This document shows positions 37,890 through 50,411 of a DNA stretch of 64,000 nucleotides, in pieces. The stretch is taken from assembly GCA_028564675.1 (NCBI GenBank), contig JAOVVO010000274.1, positions 33,167-97,166 of the forward strand, read 5' to 3'. The notes beneath the pieces are model-generated. The model saw only the letters and a program-made list of their open reading frames with translations, was not told the origin of the DNA and ran no database searches. Source of the stretch: Onchocerca lupi. Taxonomy: Eukaryota > Nematoda > Chromadorea > Rhabditida > Onchocercidae. Made by a program: the position numbers and the translations under genes. Within the stretch, counting starts at the first letter, position 1; each line of letters begins with the position of its first letter.

Positions 37890-40800
37890 ATGGCTAACGA
37901 AACGGAAGAGACAGAAATGAATGAAGAGATCGTCGCCACACAAGGAGAGGTTATTGTTTGCCTTTATTAGACTTCAGTAGGATGAAGGCATTAATTTCAT
38001 TTGAAGCAAAGGTTTTGTTTCATAATTTATAAAAAGATTTTCATATTTGTACGTGAAAATATGGCCTAAAATATGACATGATCTTTTCCTACTTCATACT
38101 TTTGATTCATTTATGCTTATCTCTTCGTAGTTTGCATGTATTTTGTTCGTTATTACTCATGTTTTCACTCTTACTAGTTTTCTTCGGAAATTTCGCTGTT
38201 GATTCAAATATTTCGATGAAATTTTTTTTTCTCTTTCATCCTTTCTTAATCCAAAATATATTTTTCATCTCTGTTTGAATTTGACCTTTAGTTGTTGAAA
38301 TTTACTTCGGCTGCGCTGAAATATGCTGGCAAAAATGGGAAGAAATTAAAAAACTACAATAAATATGCAAGGATCGGTGAAAAATATCATTTACGTTTTA
38401 AAATGATCAGATGTAATCAAGCGCTTGTAAAGACAATACTGCATAGCTATGGATTTGAACAGGTTCAGAAATTTTTTGGAAGAGGAATTCAAAAAAACGA
38501 TTCATTCATTTCTTTCTCATAAAATGTGTTCATTCAACTAATTATTTGTCGACTATCATTATACGAAATCATTCATAATCACAAGTTGCAGTGCTCTTCA
38601 AGGAATTCGAATTGCAATATCATCTGGACCAGTTCCCATTTGAAACCGCATGTTTTGCGCGCTATGACTTCATGGTATATTTTTTAAAAATTATGTTTAT
38701 GTTTATTTCCTGCTTTAAGTACTCTCTTTAAGTCATTTTAATTCAAACTTGTCGAAATAAGTCAAATTATTGTCCTCAAATTCCACACATTTGTATTTCA
38801 GTACTTTGTTTTGGTTATAAATTTTATTAAAAATGTCGAATATTTTGGCAAAAAATGCTATATTTGAGATCCAAGATTTTTTTGAAAATTTACTGCGTCG
38901 TGATATGCATTTCAGAATAAAAATTACTCTTTTTTTTGTATTTGTAAGATCAGAGATTATAGAGAAGAAAAGCTAACTGTTCATGTTTGTTTGTTATTAG
39001 AAAGTAGAACTCTATCACGTTTACTACTATTTGTAATGTACTTTTATTATACGAAAAACCAATTTATTAAAAGTTATCCATGCCTGTGTTTGTCCAGTTT
39101 GCTTTCCAAAATGTGACTGTTAGAATTAGTATAATAACAGCACGTCGGAGCTCAAAATTTGCAGTGTGTGGCATTTGAAAATCCTACTTCTGTAAAATCT
39201 CTTCTATAAAGAAGAGTTCAGTGCTAATTAGTTCTAGAGTTATATTAACTCAGGAGATCTGAGTGATGATTTGATTGTAACTATTATGAATAAAAATTTA
39301 CTTTGAAAAATACATTGAGTAATTAAAACACTTAATCTATCCTGCCTTTTGCAGGCAACGTGTGAATCATTTTCCGAGAAGTTTTTTGCTGACAAGGAAG
39401 GATAAATTATACGAATGCCTGGGACGATCTCAGATCTTATTTGGAGATTCTTACAATATTGTGCGTTCAATTTTGTTTTATTTTTTCTTGGAATTCAATT
39501 ATTTGTTTGAACTAGTACTTTGTTTGTGCAACTGTACAAAACTTATTAAATGGAGTTTTGATGGTAATTTTTTCATCTCTAATCATTTTACTCAAGTTTT
39601 ATTCTTCGTATATTGGAAGATCGCACTACTAAATTATTTGACTTCATTTCAGATTCCGGAATTTTTCGTTACCCCTAAGGATTATCAAAAATTTGTTGAT
39701 CATTTCAATGCACAGTCGCACGGTCTCAAACCTTTCATCGTAAAACCGGTTGCTTCTTCTCGTGGGAACGGCATTTTTATCATACAAAGCGTATGTTTTA
39801 CATCGTTTGAATTTATACTCATTTTACTTTTTTGTAAGCTCAAAAAATTGTCAGAAATTTTCGGATATTTGAATACCTCCATTTATTGCTGCACAATATT
39901 ATGCTAAGTGTAGCTACGAAAGGTTGTTGCATTAAAGGACTTATTTTTCCAAATAATTAGAAATTATTTTTTAGTTACTCCTAATTAAGAGGTATTGCTT
40001 TCGTTTTTTTTTATTTTTTTAGCCTGGAGACATACCACTTGGATCTCCATTGTTAGTTTCACGTTATATCGAAAATCCATATTTACTTAACGGACACAAG
40101 TTTGATTTAAGGTTTGTTATTAGAAGCTTGCATTAATTACTGATTTTCATGCTTGTCGTATAAACTGTAAGACATTAATAATATCTTCCACATTGCTGAA
40201 TGCTGAATATTGCCATTCACAAGTTTTCTGTACAAGACTTCCAATATGAGTTATTTGATACATTTTCCTAGTTGAAATATCACTGGATGGATCACTTTTT
40301 TTGCCGATCATCATACGAAATGTTTTCTCGTTTAAAAGTTCAAGGAATTTGTTTTATTTTTGAATGGTTTGGGTTGCCATTTCTGCATCACGATTAGTTG
40401 TTCGCGTCGAATTCTATGGAAAAAGGATGGATAATACACAAAAATTAAACTTCAGTTTCAATAAGCGCTGCAGGACAAGAAATTCCTTCATATATTTTTT
40501 AATCCATATATTCATCTGTTTTTGCACAAATGCTGATTCTGAATTTGAAAAAATCAAATTTCGATTCCGGATCATTTTTGAAATTTGTGGCTTCAGATGT
40601 TGTCAAATCAAAAAATTGATTCCAAAATGGAGAACAGTTTTCAAAAAAAAATGGTTCCAAAGCATTATGTCATCATTTTTTATATATTGATCAGGAATTG
40701 TGAGAATTTTTTTGGAAATGTTTAGAATTAGAAATATGTAGCAGTTTTAAGAATTGCACTGATGATAAATTCAAATTCACAGTTCTTAATTTTCTTTCAG

Positions 40801-43800
40801 ATTATATGTATTAGTTACGTCATTTTATCCATTAATTGCTTACATATACAGCGAAGGACTTGCACGGTTTGCGTCGGAAAAATACTCTAGCAGTGCAAAA
40901 AGCTATGAACAACATTTTTCGCATCTTACCAACTATTCGCTTAACAAAAACAATGGAAAATTCATCAGGTGAATACCAAAACATATTTCAAATTTTCAAC
41001 TTCATACATAAGTTTTAGAACACCAAGACTGAAGACTTTCAGGAATGAAAGTGCTGATACCGAAGATAGTGGTCACAAGTGGACATTAGGTGCCCTACTT
41101 CGGAAATTGCAGAGTAACGGGATAGATACGAATTGTAAGTTTTTCTTTTCCTTGTAATCCAAGATTAAAGAAAATGCGATGTTTAATAGTTGTTTATTAG
41201 GTGAGCCGGTGGAAGTAATTTTCTGAAAATCACTAAATTAGGGCAGAAAAATATGTGCTGCTCAATGATTTCGCAAAGTGTAATTGTTGAAGTGAAGTTC
41301 TGAAAAAAGATCTGTAGCACCAGTATCTTTATTGTTAGTTCCATGAAAATTGCTAGACATGTTGGTTCGAATAAAGTTTGAGTATGATAAAAATTAAGAA
41401 TGGAAATGGATGTTGTAGTGTTGATGGTACGTGTGGAAGATGTCGTATTGAAAGCCTTATTCTCTGTACAGGGACAAATCGCGGCAGCTAGTAAGAACAT
41501 CGTTGCACATTCCAAATGTTGCTTTGAATTGTTTGGCTTCGATATACTGATTGATACTGGCCTTAAACCATGGCTTTTGGAGGTGAATCTATCGCCCAGT
41601 CTAAGTTGGTTGGTTACTGCCAACTTTATGAGTATTCTTACTTACTTTTTCTCCTATTGCGTTTCATTTTCACTGTGATGAATTCACTTTTATCAATATA
41701 ACTGACAGAATCTGAATTCGATCAAACTTACAACGTTTTAAATGTAGTAGCTTGATATCATTTGATTTTGGTCTTGACTTGGATTGGAAATCAGCAGTAA
41801 AGATTTAATAAGAATTATGAGATGCTTTGCATGCTTATGTTTAAACATATTGTTTCTCTTCGTGCTAATTTCCTGTTCTTTACAGCGATACTCCACTAGA
41901 TCTGCAGCTGAAGTCATCCTTAGTCTGTAATGTTCTTACGCTTGCTGCTGTACCGCTTGTTCATCAGAAATACATAGAAGGCCGATTTCCCACTTCCTGT
42001 AGTACGTTCATGTTTCCCTTTCTACAGACAGAATTATTTGAAACTAATGGCTCTTAATTACAGTCATTTTAAATTTCTCACAGTCGTATCAAAGAGAAAT
42101 TTTTTTCATCAACATTGATTCGGATAGTATCACGAAGTAATCTGCAAATATTGACATTTCTTTCAGCTTCTTTTTCTACTTCAAATAGAAGGAGGTATGT
42201 GCCAAAAGATGCAGCATTGCTGATTGCCCAACGTTTAAAGGTTAATTTCTTTCTTTTTCTTTCTGCCTGCTTATTATTGTTTTATCAATACTTTTGTAAC
42301 CTGATTAATGCTTAAATGGTTTCGCATAGAAATTTGCCACAAATCTAATACTTGTACAAATTTAAATGGAGATAATTATTTTCATTAAGAGCGATTTGTC
42401 ACATTTTTATTTTCATGAAAATTTTTAGAAGAAGTCAATCCGATGTCTCTCACCCTCCTTCAGTCCAACCAAAATTTACATGAACAGCAAAGAACGTGCT
42501 CGAAATAATTTGGAAAGATGGAAACTGGAATTTGATCGTTTGGGTGCCTTTGTTCCACTGTTTCCCCGTGAAAATTCATTCTATCTTTATAGGTTCTCTT
42601 TCTGAAATAGTCATCATGCCTAAGTCATCTTCAGTCTTGTTATTTTATCACTGTTTATAGTAAGAATTACTCAGTGAAAGTCATTGTGGTTTTTCTAATC
42701 CTTGACTCTGGATACAAATGTTAGGGGCATTATATTTTCCGGTTCTTCCGGCGACTGAAGGGTTTAATTTTTTCATTCCTTTTTTTTTTTTTTCTCGAGT
42801 CTGTAATATTCATAGCTTATGTAATATGCATATTGATGGAGATTTGAAGCAGACATAACGTTTAATCAAGCACAATCAATGCTGCTGGTTCTTTTGAAGA
42901 ATTAATCAAAAATAGATTTGCATAGAAAAAGAATCAATTTTTTAACATGTTAAGTATTTCAGCTATTTGATGGAAGATTATGATATCGTCAATTGGGATG
43001 CACGTTTGTTTAAAGATATCTACAGCGATAGATTTTCACATCCTTTTAGTGAAAAAACAATTAAATTGGTACAAAAGGAACTAATGGATTGCGAAAATGT
43101 TAGTTTTCCTTTTTAAGCAACACTTCTGAATATTTTGTTTTTCTTCTTATTACTTAAACTATGTTTCGGCTTTATATTTCCAAGTTTGCAAAATAAGATA
43201 CATTGAAACCTAAGTCAGCCCGCATGCCATCACTTCTACATTTTTATATATTGATTGATTTGTACTTTAAAATTAGTGTTTAGTTAAAAATCCAAAATTT
43301 AGTTATAAATAAAAATTTAGATCAAGTTAAAAATCAAAATTTAAATAAATTTGTTAGATCGCGGAAACAGCTTCTTTATCCGAATCGGTACGCAAAGCTC
43401 TAACACCGTCATTAAATATGGCCAGAAGGTATATGTCAAGAATGACTAAGCCGGGTATAAGATATGCAAGTAAGTGCGGATCGTTTTTATCCAAACCTGT
43501 GTATTACTGTTTGCTGTGTTTCGCTTTGTGTAAATTTTAAAATGATTAAATGATAGAGGACCTTCGTTTTAACTTATCAAATATGTTGATTCTCTAAAAT
43601 TTAGTTTGCATCTTTTCTCCGAAATTTCTAGATAAGTTGCCAAAGCTTCGGCCAGAATTGCGTAAGAGATCCGATAGCTTTGAAGAAACGGAATCTAAAT
43701 TACGACCACTGGTAGCTAATTATGATGACGTCGTTTATGCAACAAGTCTCCAAATTGATCATGCTGCCTTTGAAAGGTATAAATAAACCTTATAACATCT

Positions 43801-44155
43801 CCTGTAGATTTAGTTCATGCAACTTCTCAAGAATGAGAAAAAAAGTCATTTGAAATAATTGACAGTGTAAATTTCAGGGCACTTGATGATGAGACAAATT
43901 CGAAAATCCCATTGGCTGAAATGCCTAAAGTTACTGTCTTTAAAATACCAAATGATTCGCTATCAGAAATCAAAGCAAGGTCTGTTTTCTCCATATATTT
44001 TCAGCAGTTCTTTTTCAAATATTTTTATGCAAATTTATTTGAATCTTAAAATTACTCAAATATTATAGATATTCCTTATTTCCAGGCAGAATCTTTATTC
44101 TGAGCCCAATGAAAATGCTGAGCCGATGCTTGCCACACTCCTCACTCCTTCGTGA
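37890..44155 (+). CDS. ttll-5: Tubulin polyglutamylase, TTLL5-like
   Basis: ATP-dependent ligase adding glutamates to tubulin tails. 17 exons: 37890-37949, 38292-38462, 38592-38674, 39355-39460, 39653-39790, 40023-40111, 40801-40968, 41019-41134, 41419-41608, 41886-41998, 42167-42240, 42429-42592, 42963-43098, 43358-43469, 43632-43776, 43878-43979, 44086-44155; 2037 nt, 678 residues. The TTL domain fills the first two thirds: IGEKYHLRFKMIRCNQALVK, NIIWTSSHLKPHVLR, RVNHFPRSFLLTRKDKLYE, PFIVKPVASSRGNGIFII (nucleotide-binding), YLLNGHKFDLRLYVLVTSF, HLTNYSLNK, and the metal-binding end LKPWLLEVNLSPSLSCDTPL. This signature groups with vertebrate TTLL5 rather than initiating TTLL4/TTLL1 types. The tail (~200 residues) has TTLL5-like helical blocks (ERARNNLERWKLEFDRLGAF) but is much shorter than the long vertebrate tail. 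Introns are ordinary; the exon 10 donor is GTAGTA. Confidence 0.95.
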
Positions 44156-45700
44156 TTGATTGATGCATGCATACTACTTGTAACCTTGTGGTATTCTGAT
44201 ATTCCAGTATTTTTTATTCCGGTTAAGTAGATATTTTAGTCAAAATTGTTACATTCCAAAAACTTCTAAACTCAATGTCATGACTAATGTGAGTAACCTC
44301 AAAAAAAAAAGTCTTATGTACATTTTTATGACTACTTATTCATAATCAGTTCAGATTAGGATGGCTTTATTGAAATTTATTGTTAATAAGATTCATCCCA
44401 CAAATCCAGCTATCATCTTACCATGCATCTTATTTTAAATTTTTATTTTATTCAAGTTTATGGTCAATGTTCCAATTAGTATGATTTAACTATTCATAGT
44501 GGTAATAATGTATCGCAATGAGAAGCATAACTTTCTAAGGAAGATCCAATTTCCTGTCAACAAAATGACCTATCAGATTTGGAAAAAACAATTCTGTTCA
44601 CATGGTCCCAAGCACAGAGAGTGACTACATTTTCAGGCTTCATTTTGCACAATTAGGATGTTGGAATATATTAGTGCAGGTTGCATTTTAAAATTGATAA
44701 CTAAATGATAAATTAGAAATCCTATTAAGGTTCTAGAATTTTTTTTTTTTTTTTTTGGTTCTTTCAAGCCCAATATTGTGAGCAAAATCACAATAAGTGA
44801 GGATATCAGAAACATCATGTCTGATCAGAACTCAGACACATATTTCGCTTTTTAATATGTCTTATTGTATTTTCTGTTTTTCCTGTTTTCGTTTATGCGG
44901 TACTGTTCTTATGTATATCGAATTTTAGTATTTTTCTTCTATTTCTATTTGAAACATATTTATTTGCAGGTAGAATGTAACAATGAAATAAAGTGGTAAC
45001 ATTAACATACTGACATCAATTCGCTTCCTTCAATTGCAATTATTTCGATTTTAATTGTTGCTTTTCACTTAATTATTTTTGTCAGCTCTTTCCTGTTAAT
45101 CTTGGTAGATAAATAAAGTTACTTGTTCAGGAGGAGATTTTAACAAACCTTTTGGGGAAACGACGTCATCTTCATTACTAAATTTGCATACTAGTAAATC
45201 TCTAGGGTATTAAGCTTTAGTTAACGCTAGCAACATTCATTTTGTCCATTAATTGCTATCTTGTAATTATTCAGGTTTTTTTCCCTGACTAATTATAGAT
45301 TCATAACTATCGCAAAGCAATAAATGCTAAAAAAAGAAAAAGAAAAACGAAATTTGCCAATATTAACCAAAAGCAAACAAAAGGAAGAAGACGAAATAGA
45401 AAAAATAACAAAAGAAATGTTTGCTATGGGACGTCACCATCTTACCAGCACTGAATAATATTATCCGCCTCTCAGTAATAAAGTTCAAAAATGGAATTTA
45501 ATTTGAATAGGAAAGAGCAAGAGCAATAGTTGAAATTCATTGATTTGGTTATCATAACTTCCAATTAAACTCCACTTCATATGAATATGATTTGTCGCGG
45601 CGTGATGAAAGCATCGGCGATAGACAGCGAATCATATCACAACTCTGTTTGCAGCATAATTTTATAACTTTCACAAAAAAGCATTTCCATTCCATAAGAT
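44156..45700. other. Intergenic, TTLL5 3' end to HSP90 promoter
   Basis: AT-rich 3' flanking DNA with a T tract at about 44740-44757 and several AATAAA hexamers. No supported gene. Confidence 0.55.
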
Positions 45701-45779
45701 CATATGGTTACGAGAACTGAAAAGTTGGATTGCATAACTAGCATCCTCTTTTCTTGCCAGTAAAACCTTCCCGACAACT

Positions 45780-46063
45780 GAAGCTTCCCGAATATCGCGG
45801 GAATCCCTTCCTCCGAAAGAAAATCAATCGACACCTCTGGAACAATTCTAAACATCCCTAATATAGCCCAGTGGAACTTTCCAGAACGTCTCAACCTCCT
45901 CGCTATTCCCGAACAAAATCCTACGTCCTTTGTAGAATGTTCTAGAACATTCCATAGTCTTCTAACCCCAACCAAATATTACCCCTCTCGCTCATTGGTT
46001 ATCACTGCCACAAGCCCCTCCCACCAATGATTCTAGAACATTCTTAAGGCCAGGAGATATAAG
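45780..46063 (+). promoter_or_regulatory. HSP90 promoter: heat-shock-element array plus TATA box
   Basis: Four good heat-shock elements (nGAAn units) lie just upstream of HSP90. They are GAAgcTTCccGAA at 45780-45792; GAActTTCcaGAA at 45874-45886; the four-unit GAAtgTTCtaGAAcaTTC at 45935-45952; and TTCtaGAAcaTTC at 46031-46043. A two-unit site TTCccGAA is at 45906-45913. A TATA-like gatataag lies at 46056-46063. HSF trimers bind such inverted GAA units, so heat induction is expected. Confidence 0.88.
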
Positions 46064-46134
46064 GGGGTCGCACTATCCCCTTGAACGCAGTGGTGGTTCT
46101 GGTGGTTGGAGGTGGTTGTTGATGACTGGTGCCT

Positions 46135-46160
46135 GGGGTTCGGGTTGGGGTTGGCTCGGG
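46135..46160 (+). promoter_or_regulatory. G-quadruplex-prone tract in the HSP90 leader
   Basis: Four runs of three or more G (46135-46138, 46142-46144, 46147-46150, 46158-46160) separated by loops of 3, 2 and 7 bases meet the usual G4 pattern. It lies about 80 bp downstream of the TATA box, so it should be transcribed. Confidence 0.65.
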
Positions 46161-46170
46161 TCGTCGTGGT

Positions 46171-46250
46171 TGTCCCTACTTTTGAGTAACTGTCCCTATT
46201 ATTGCTTAACTATTCCTGTTGTTGCGTGACTGTTCCTAGTGTTGCGCGAT
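46171..46250 (+). repeat. 20-bp minisatellite, four degenerate units, in the HSP90 leader
   Basis: Units TGTCCCTACTTTTGAGTAAC, TGTCCCTATTATTGCTTAAC, TATTCCTGTTGTTGCGTGAC and TGTTCCTAGTGTTGCGCGAT follow each other without gaps. It lies between the TATA box and the acceptor at 46390, so it is in the outron or a 5'-UTR intron. Confidence 0.8.
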
Positions 46251-46389
46251 GTGTGGTAGACTGTATGTGTTGGCCAGATTAAGGGGGCATTCGTGCAAGA
46301 GTTATTTAGTCGTGAGATGATGATATGAACGCTTTCAAGTTAAGATCTTTCCTATGCTGCTCTAACTTCAAGTTTTAGCTTTCGTGTGC

Positions 46390-46391
46390 AG
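46390..46391 (+). other. Candidate spliced-leader or 5'-UTR acceptor of HSP90
   Basis: ...ttagctttcgtgtgcag precedes the start codon by 38 bases. Everything between the predicted transcription start and this site, including the G-rich tract and minisatellite, would then be removed from the mature mRNA. Confidence 0.5.
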
Positions 46392-46428
46392 AATCATTCT
46401 CGATAATCTCTAAAGAACAGTGGCAACA

Positions 46429-49400
46429 ATGTCGGAGGAAATGAACGGTGAAACTTTCGCGTTTCAAGCAGAAATTGCCCAACTGATGAGTCTTATAATC
46501 AATACATTTTACAGGTGTGTAGTTCTTTTTGCTGTTGAATAAGAAAGATTTAGCATTACCATCGTACTGTACGAGTATGCATTGGCTCAGAATTTTACAC
46601 TGTCGTTTTCAGCAATAAGGAGATCTTTCTGCGTGAATTGATTTCAAATTCTTCCGATGCACTCGACAAGATCCGGTATCAAGCGCTTACTGAACCAGCC
46701 GAATTGGAGACTGGAAAAGAATTATATATCAAGATTACACCTAATAAAGTACTTTTTTGTTCTGCGATATCTGACTTGAATTATTTATGTCTTATTACTT
46801 ATCTCTATGTTAAGGCAGAAGTGTATTTCAGAAGCTCAACCGTATTGGATTTAATGCATCTGTTGTTAAAATTAATGTTATAACTCGATTCTTACAGGCT
46901 GATAAGACACTGACAATCATGGACACTGGGATTGGTATGACTAAAGCAGATCTGGTTAATAATTTGGGTACAATCGCTAAATCTGGCACTAAAGCGTTCA
47001 TGGAAGCTCTTCAGGTATGCTGTCTTACAGTGGAGTTTTGTCCCCTGTATATTCAAATCTCAAGTGTTACAGAGATACAGAGATATTCCTCATGTTCCAC
47101 TGTATTATTTTAGGCAGGTGCTGATATCTCTATGATTGGTCAGTTTGGTGTTGGCTTCTACTCCGCATTTTTGGTCGCAGATAAAGTTGTTGTGGCTTCC
47201 AAGCACAATGATGATGACTGCTATCAATGGGAATCATCCGCCGGAGGTAATATAATTGTCAAATATCGAAGTAACGCATAATCTTATTAATTCGCAACTG
47301 CATACGACAAGTCATCTAAGTGTTATAAAAGCGTATTTGCAGGTTCATTTATCATTCGGCAGGTGAACGATCCGGAGCTTACACGTGGGACCAAAATCAC
47401 CCTATATATTAAGGAGGATCAGACGGATTATCTTGAGGAACGTCGCATTAAAGAAATTGTAAAAAAGCATTCCCAGTTTATCGGATATCCAATTAAGCTT
47501 ACTGTAGAGAAAGAGCGTGACAAAGAAGTTTCTGATGATGAAGCGGAAGACGAAAAGAAAGATGAGAGCAAGGAAAAACAAGAAGGTGAAATTGAAGATG
47601 TTGGAGAAGATGAAGATGAAGAGAAGAAGGAAAAAGACAAAAAGAAGAAGAAGAAGATCAAGGAGAAGTACCACGAAGATGAAGAATTGAACAAGGTAGA
47701 TTGATGTGTATTGTGGTTCAAAAAAACTTATATGTATAGGCTTGGTTGAATTATTTTAAAAGTTTTCTCGTTTAGACCAAGCCTATTTGGACTCGGAATC
47801 CAGATGATATAAGTAACGAGGAGTATGCGGAATTCTATAAATCATTGTCGAATGATTGGGAAGATCATCTTGCAGTCAAGCATTTCTCTGTTGAAGGACA
47901 ACTTGAATTTCGTGCTTTGTTATTCGTACCACAACGTGCTCCGTTTGACTTGTTCGAGAATAAAAAGACAAAAAATGCTATTAAGGTTTGTTTGTTAGAT
48001 TGTCTGTAATCTTAGCGAAATCGAAGTTTTTGCGAAATTTCATTTGGTTATTGCGGTTGTTTTATGTTTCCTTTTTTTTAGCTCTACGTTCGCCGAGTAT
48101 TCATCATGGAGAATTGTGACGAGTTGATGCCGGAATATTTGAATTTCATCAAAGGCGTTGTTGATAGCGAAGACTTGCCGCTGAACATTTCTCGTGAAAT
48201 GTTGCAACAGTCCAAGATACTGAAAGTAATCCGTAAGAATCTTGTCAAGAAATGCCTTGAGCTATTCGACGAAATCGCAGAAGACAAAGACAATTTCAAG
48301 AAGTTCTACGAGCAGTTTTCGAAGAATATAAAGGTGTGTTTTCTGTCAGTGTTTACAACTTGAATGGTGAGTTTGATACCTAGGATAGTTTTATTTCTGG
48401 TTATGTATGATTAATTGCAGCTTGGTATCCATGAAGATTCGACGAATCGTAAAAAGCTTTCGGAATTCTTACGATTTTATACATCAGCATCTAGCGAAGA
48501 GATGACTTCTCTGAAAGATTATGTCAGTCGTATGAAGGAGAACCAGAAGCAGATCTATTTTATCACTGGCGAATCCAGAGAAGCTGTCGCTAGCTCTGCA
48601 TTTGTGGAACGTGTTAAGAGGCGCGGTTTCGAGGTTTGTTATCTGTCCAATTGAAGATTTATACCACCTTAATTGTTTTTCACAATACTTATAATGATTT
48701 TTACAGGTAGTTTACATGACTGATCCGATAGATGAATACTGCGTACAACAACTGAAAGAATATGATGGAAAGAAGTTGGTTTCAGTCACGAAAGAAGGCC
48801 TTGAACTTCCTGAAAGTGAGGAGGAAAAGAAGAAGTTCGAGGAAGACAAAGTTAAATTCGAGAACTTGTGCAAAGTCATGAAGGATATTTTGGAGAAAAA
48901 GGTGCATGATAAGAGATTTGCAAATTATCTAGTCCTTTCATGAGCATGTACTCAAATATTGTTACATTTAGGACATGAAAATGTAGATATAAAAAGAATC
49001 AATAGTTTTTTTTTCGGATTTTCTTGTCGCCTAAGGGACTAAACATTTTGTTAATATATTTGCAACATGGATGTCAAGCTTATAATTGAGATTCGTAACG
49101 GGTTCTTCATCGGGCATTCTTAAAATCTTGGGAATATTTATAGGTTGAGAAAGTTGCTGTATCCAATCGATTGGTCTCATCCCCGTGTTGCATCGTTACG
49201 TCTGAATATGGCTGGTCTGCTAATATGGAGAGAATCATGAAAGCGCAGGCATTGCGGGATTCTTCAACAATGGGTTATATGGCTGCCAAAAAACATCTTG
49301 AAATCAATCCTGATCATTCTGTCGTCAAGTATGTATGACTGAATTTATGAGCCTAATTTTCTTTTTTTTTTTTTTTTTTTTTGAATGACTTATTTCCTGT

Positions 49401-49791
49401 GTGCTTTCAGGGCATTGCGAGAGCGTGTCGAGGCAGACAAAAACGATAAGACTGTAAAAGATTTAGTAGTTTTGTTGTTTGAGACTGCCTTACTTTCTTC
49501 TGGCTTCTCGCTTGAAGATCCGCAGCTGCATGCATCGAGGATTTATCGCATGATTAAGGTAATGTTTTCACCAGGTACTTTTTTTCATGAAGGGTCAGGA
49601 AATGGTTGAAAAGATAGGACTGTTTATTTGAGATTGATTAAAAATGTGCAACTCATTTCCAGCTTGGACTTGATATTACGGAAGATGAAGAAGAAGAAGT
49701 AGTTGCATCCGTATCTGGTGAGAAGGATGAATGCGTGCCGAACTTAGTTGGTGCAGAGGAAGATGCATCAAGGATGGAAGAAGTTGATTAA
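46429..49791 (+). CDS. daf-21: Cytosolic HSP90 chaperone (DAF-21)
   Basis: ATP-dependent chaperone for kinases and receptors. 12 exons: 46429-46514, 46613-46748, 46898-47014, 47114-47246, 47343-47695, 47776-47985, 48082-48333, 48421-48633, 48707-48901, 49144-49328, 49411-49558, 49663-49791; 2157 nt, 718 residues, exactly in phase and the usual length. N-domain ATP site: [45 protein letters not shown]. An acidic/Lys-rich charged linker sits at the end of exon 5. The middle domain has [27 protein letters not shown] and [13 protein letters not shown] with the ATP-contacting Arg of that loop. The C-domain ends in MEEVD, the TPR co-chaperone docking motif of cytosolic HSP90. Upstream heat-shock elements indicate HSF control. 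Poly(A) signals AATAAA at 49855-49860 and 49878-49883. Confidence 0.99.
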
Positions 49792-50411
49792 TTGGTGAAT
49801 AAGTTTTGATGGTGTTGCCCACGGTCCGCCAAAAATTTGGATTTCCGACTGTAGAATAAAGTTAAAATTGCTCATGCAATAAATCTTCGTTTGTTGTCGA
49901 ACTTGTGGGGTTTTGTTGATCTCGTGTTGAAATATTCACCCAATTTTCTATTATTATGGAAGCGAAATTGTTTAAATGTACGTTAGTGTGCTGCAGTTTC
50001 TATAACCAATCAATGATTTTTTGATATTATTCTGTTTGTTAATGTTTCTGTGTTTCAATAAATTCTCGTTCTATTGAAACAGTTTTCGAGTTACCAATTT
50101 ATTTTGGAACAGGCTGTCATACCGTGCTACAAGAGCTATGCAGGTTATGTCGTGTCGAAACTTACATCAGTAAAAAGTGATGTTGAGGTGCACTTGTGCT
50201 TTGAAACGAGAGTAGCAGTAAGAGTTTTTTTTGGATTTTATATTTATCATTTATGTGCCGGATGTTGATTATGAGGCTCTTTGGAATTATAGTTGGGGAC
50301 TCGAAGTTGCTTAGTCAGATACGATATGCAATTCATTTTATTTTCGTGGTTGTGATGACTGAAACATTTTGTCTATCTACTGTAGAGAGTTACATCTGTA
50401 GGAGAAAAGAA
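49792..50411. other. HSP90 3' UTR and short intergenic region
   Basis: Holds two HSP90 poly(A) signals, then AT-rich DNA. An acceptor catctgtag ends at 50400, eleven bases before the next start. The ~620-bp spacing is longer than typical operon gaps, so co-transcription is not indicated. Confidence 0.6.

Noticed and set aside
47402..47721. Minus-strand frames opposite HSP90 exon 5, rich in Leu/Phe/Ser
   Set aside because: Antisense shadows of the acidic/Lys-rich charged linker of HSP90.
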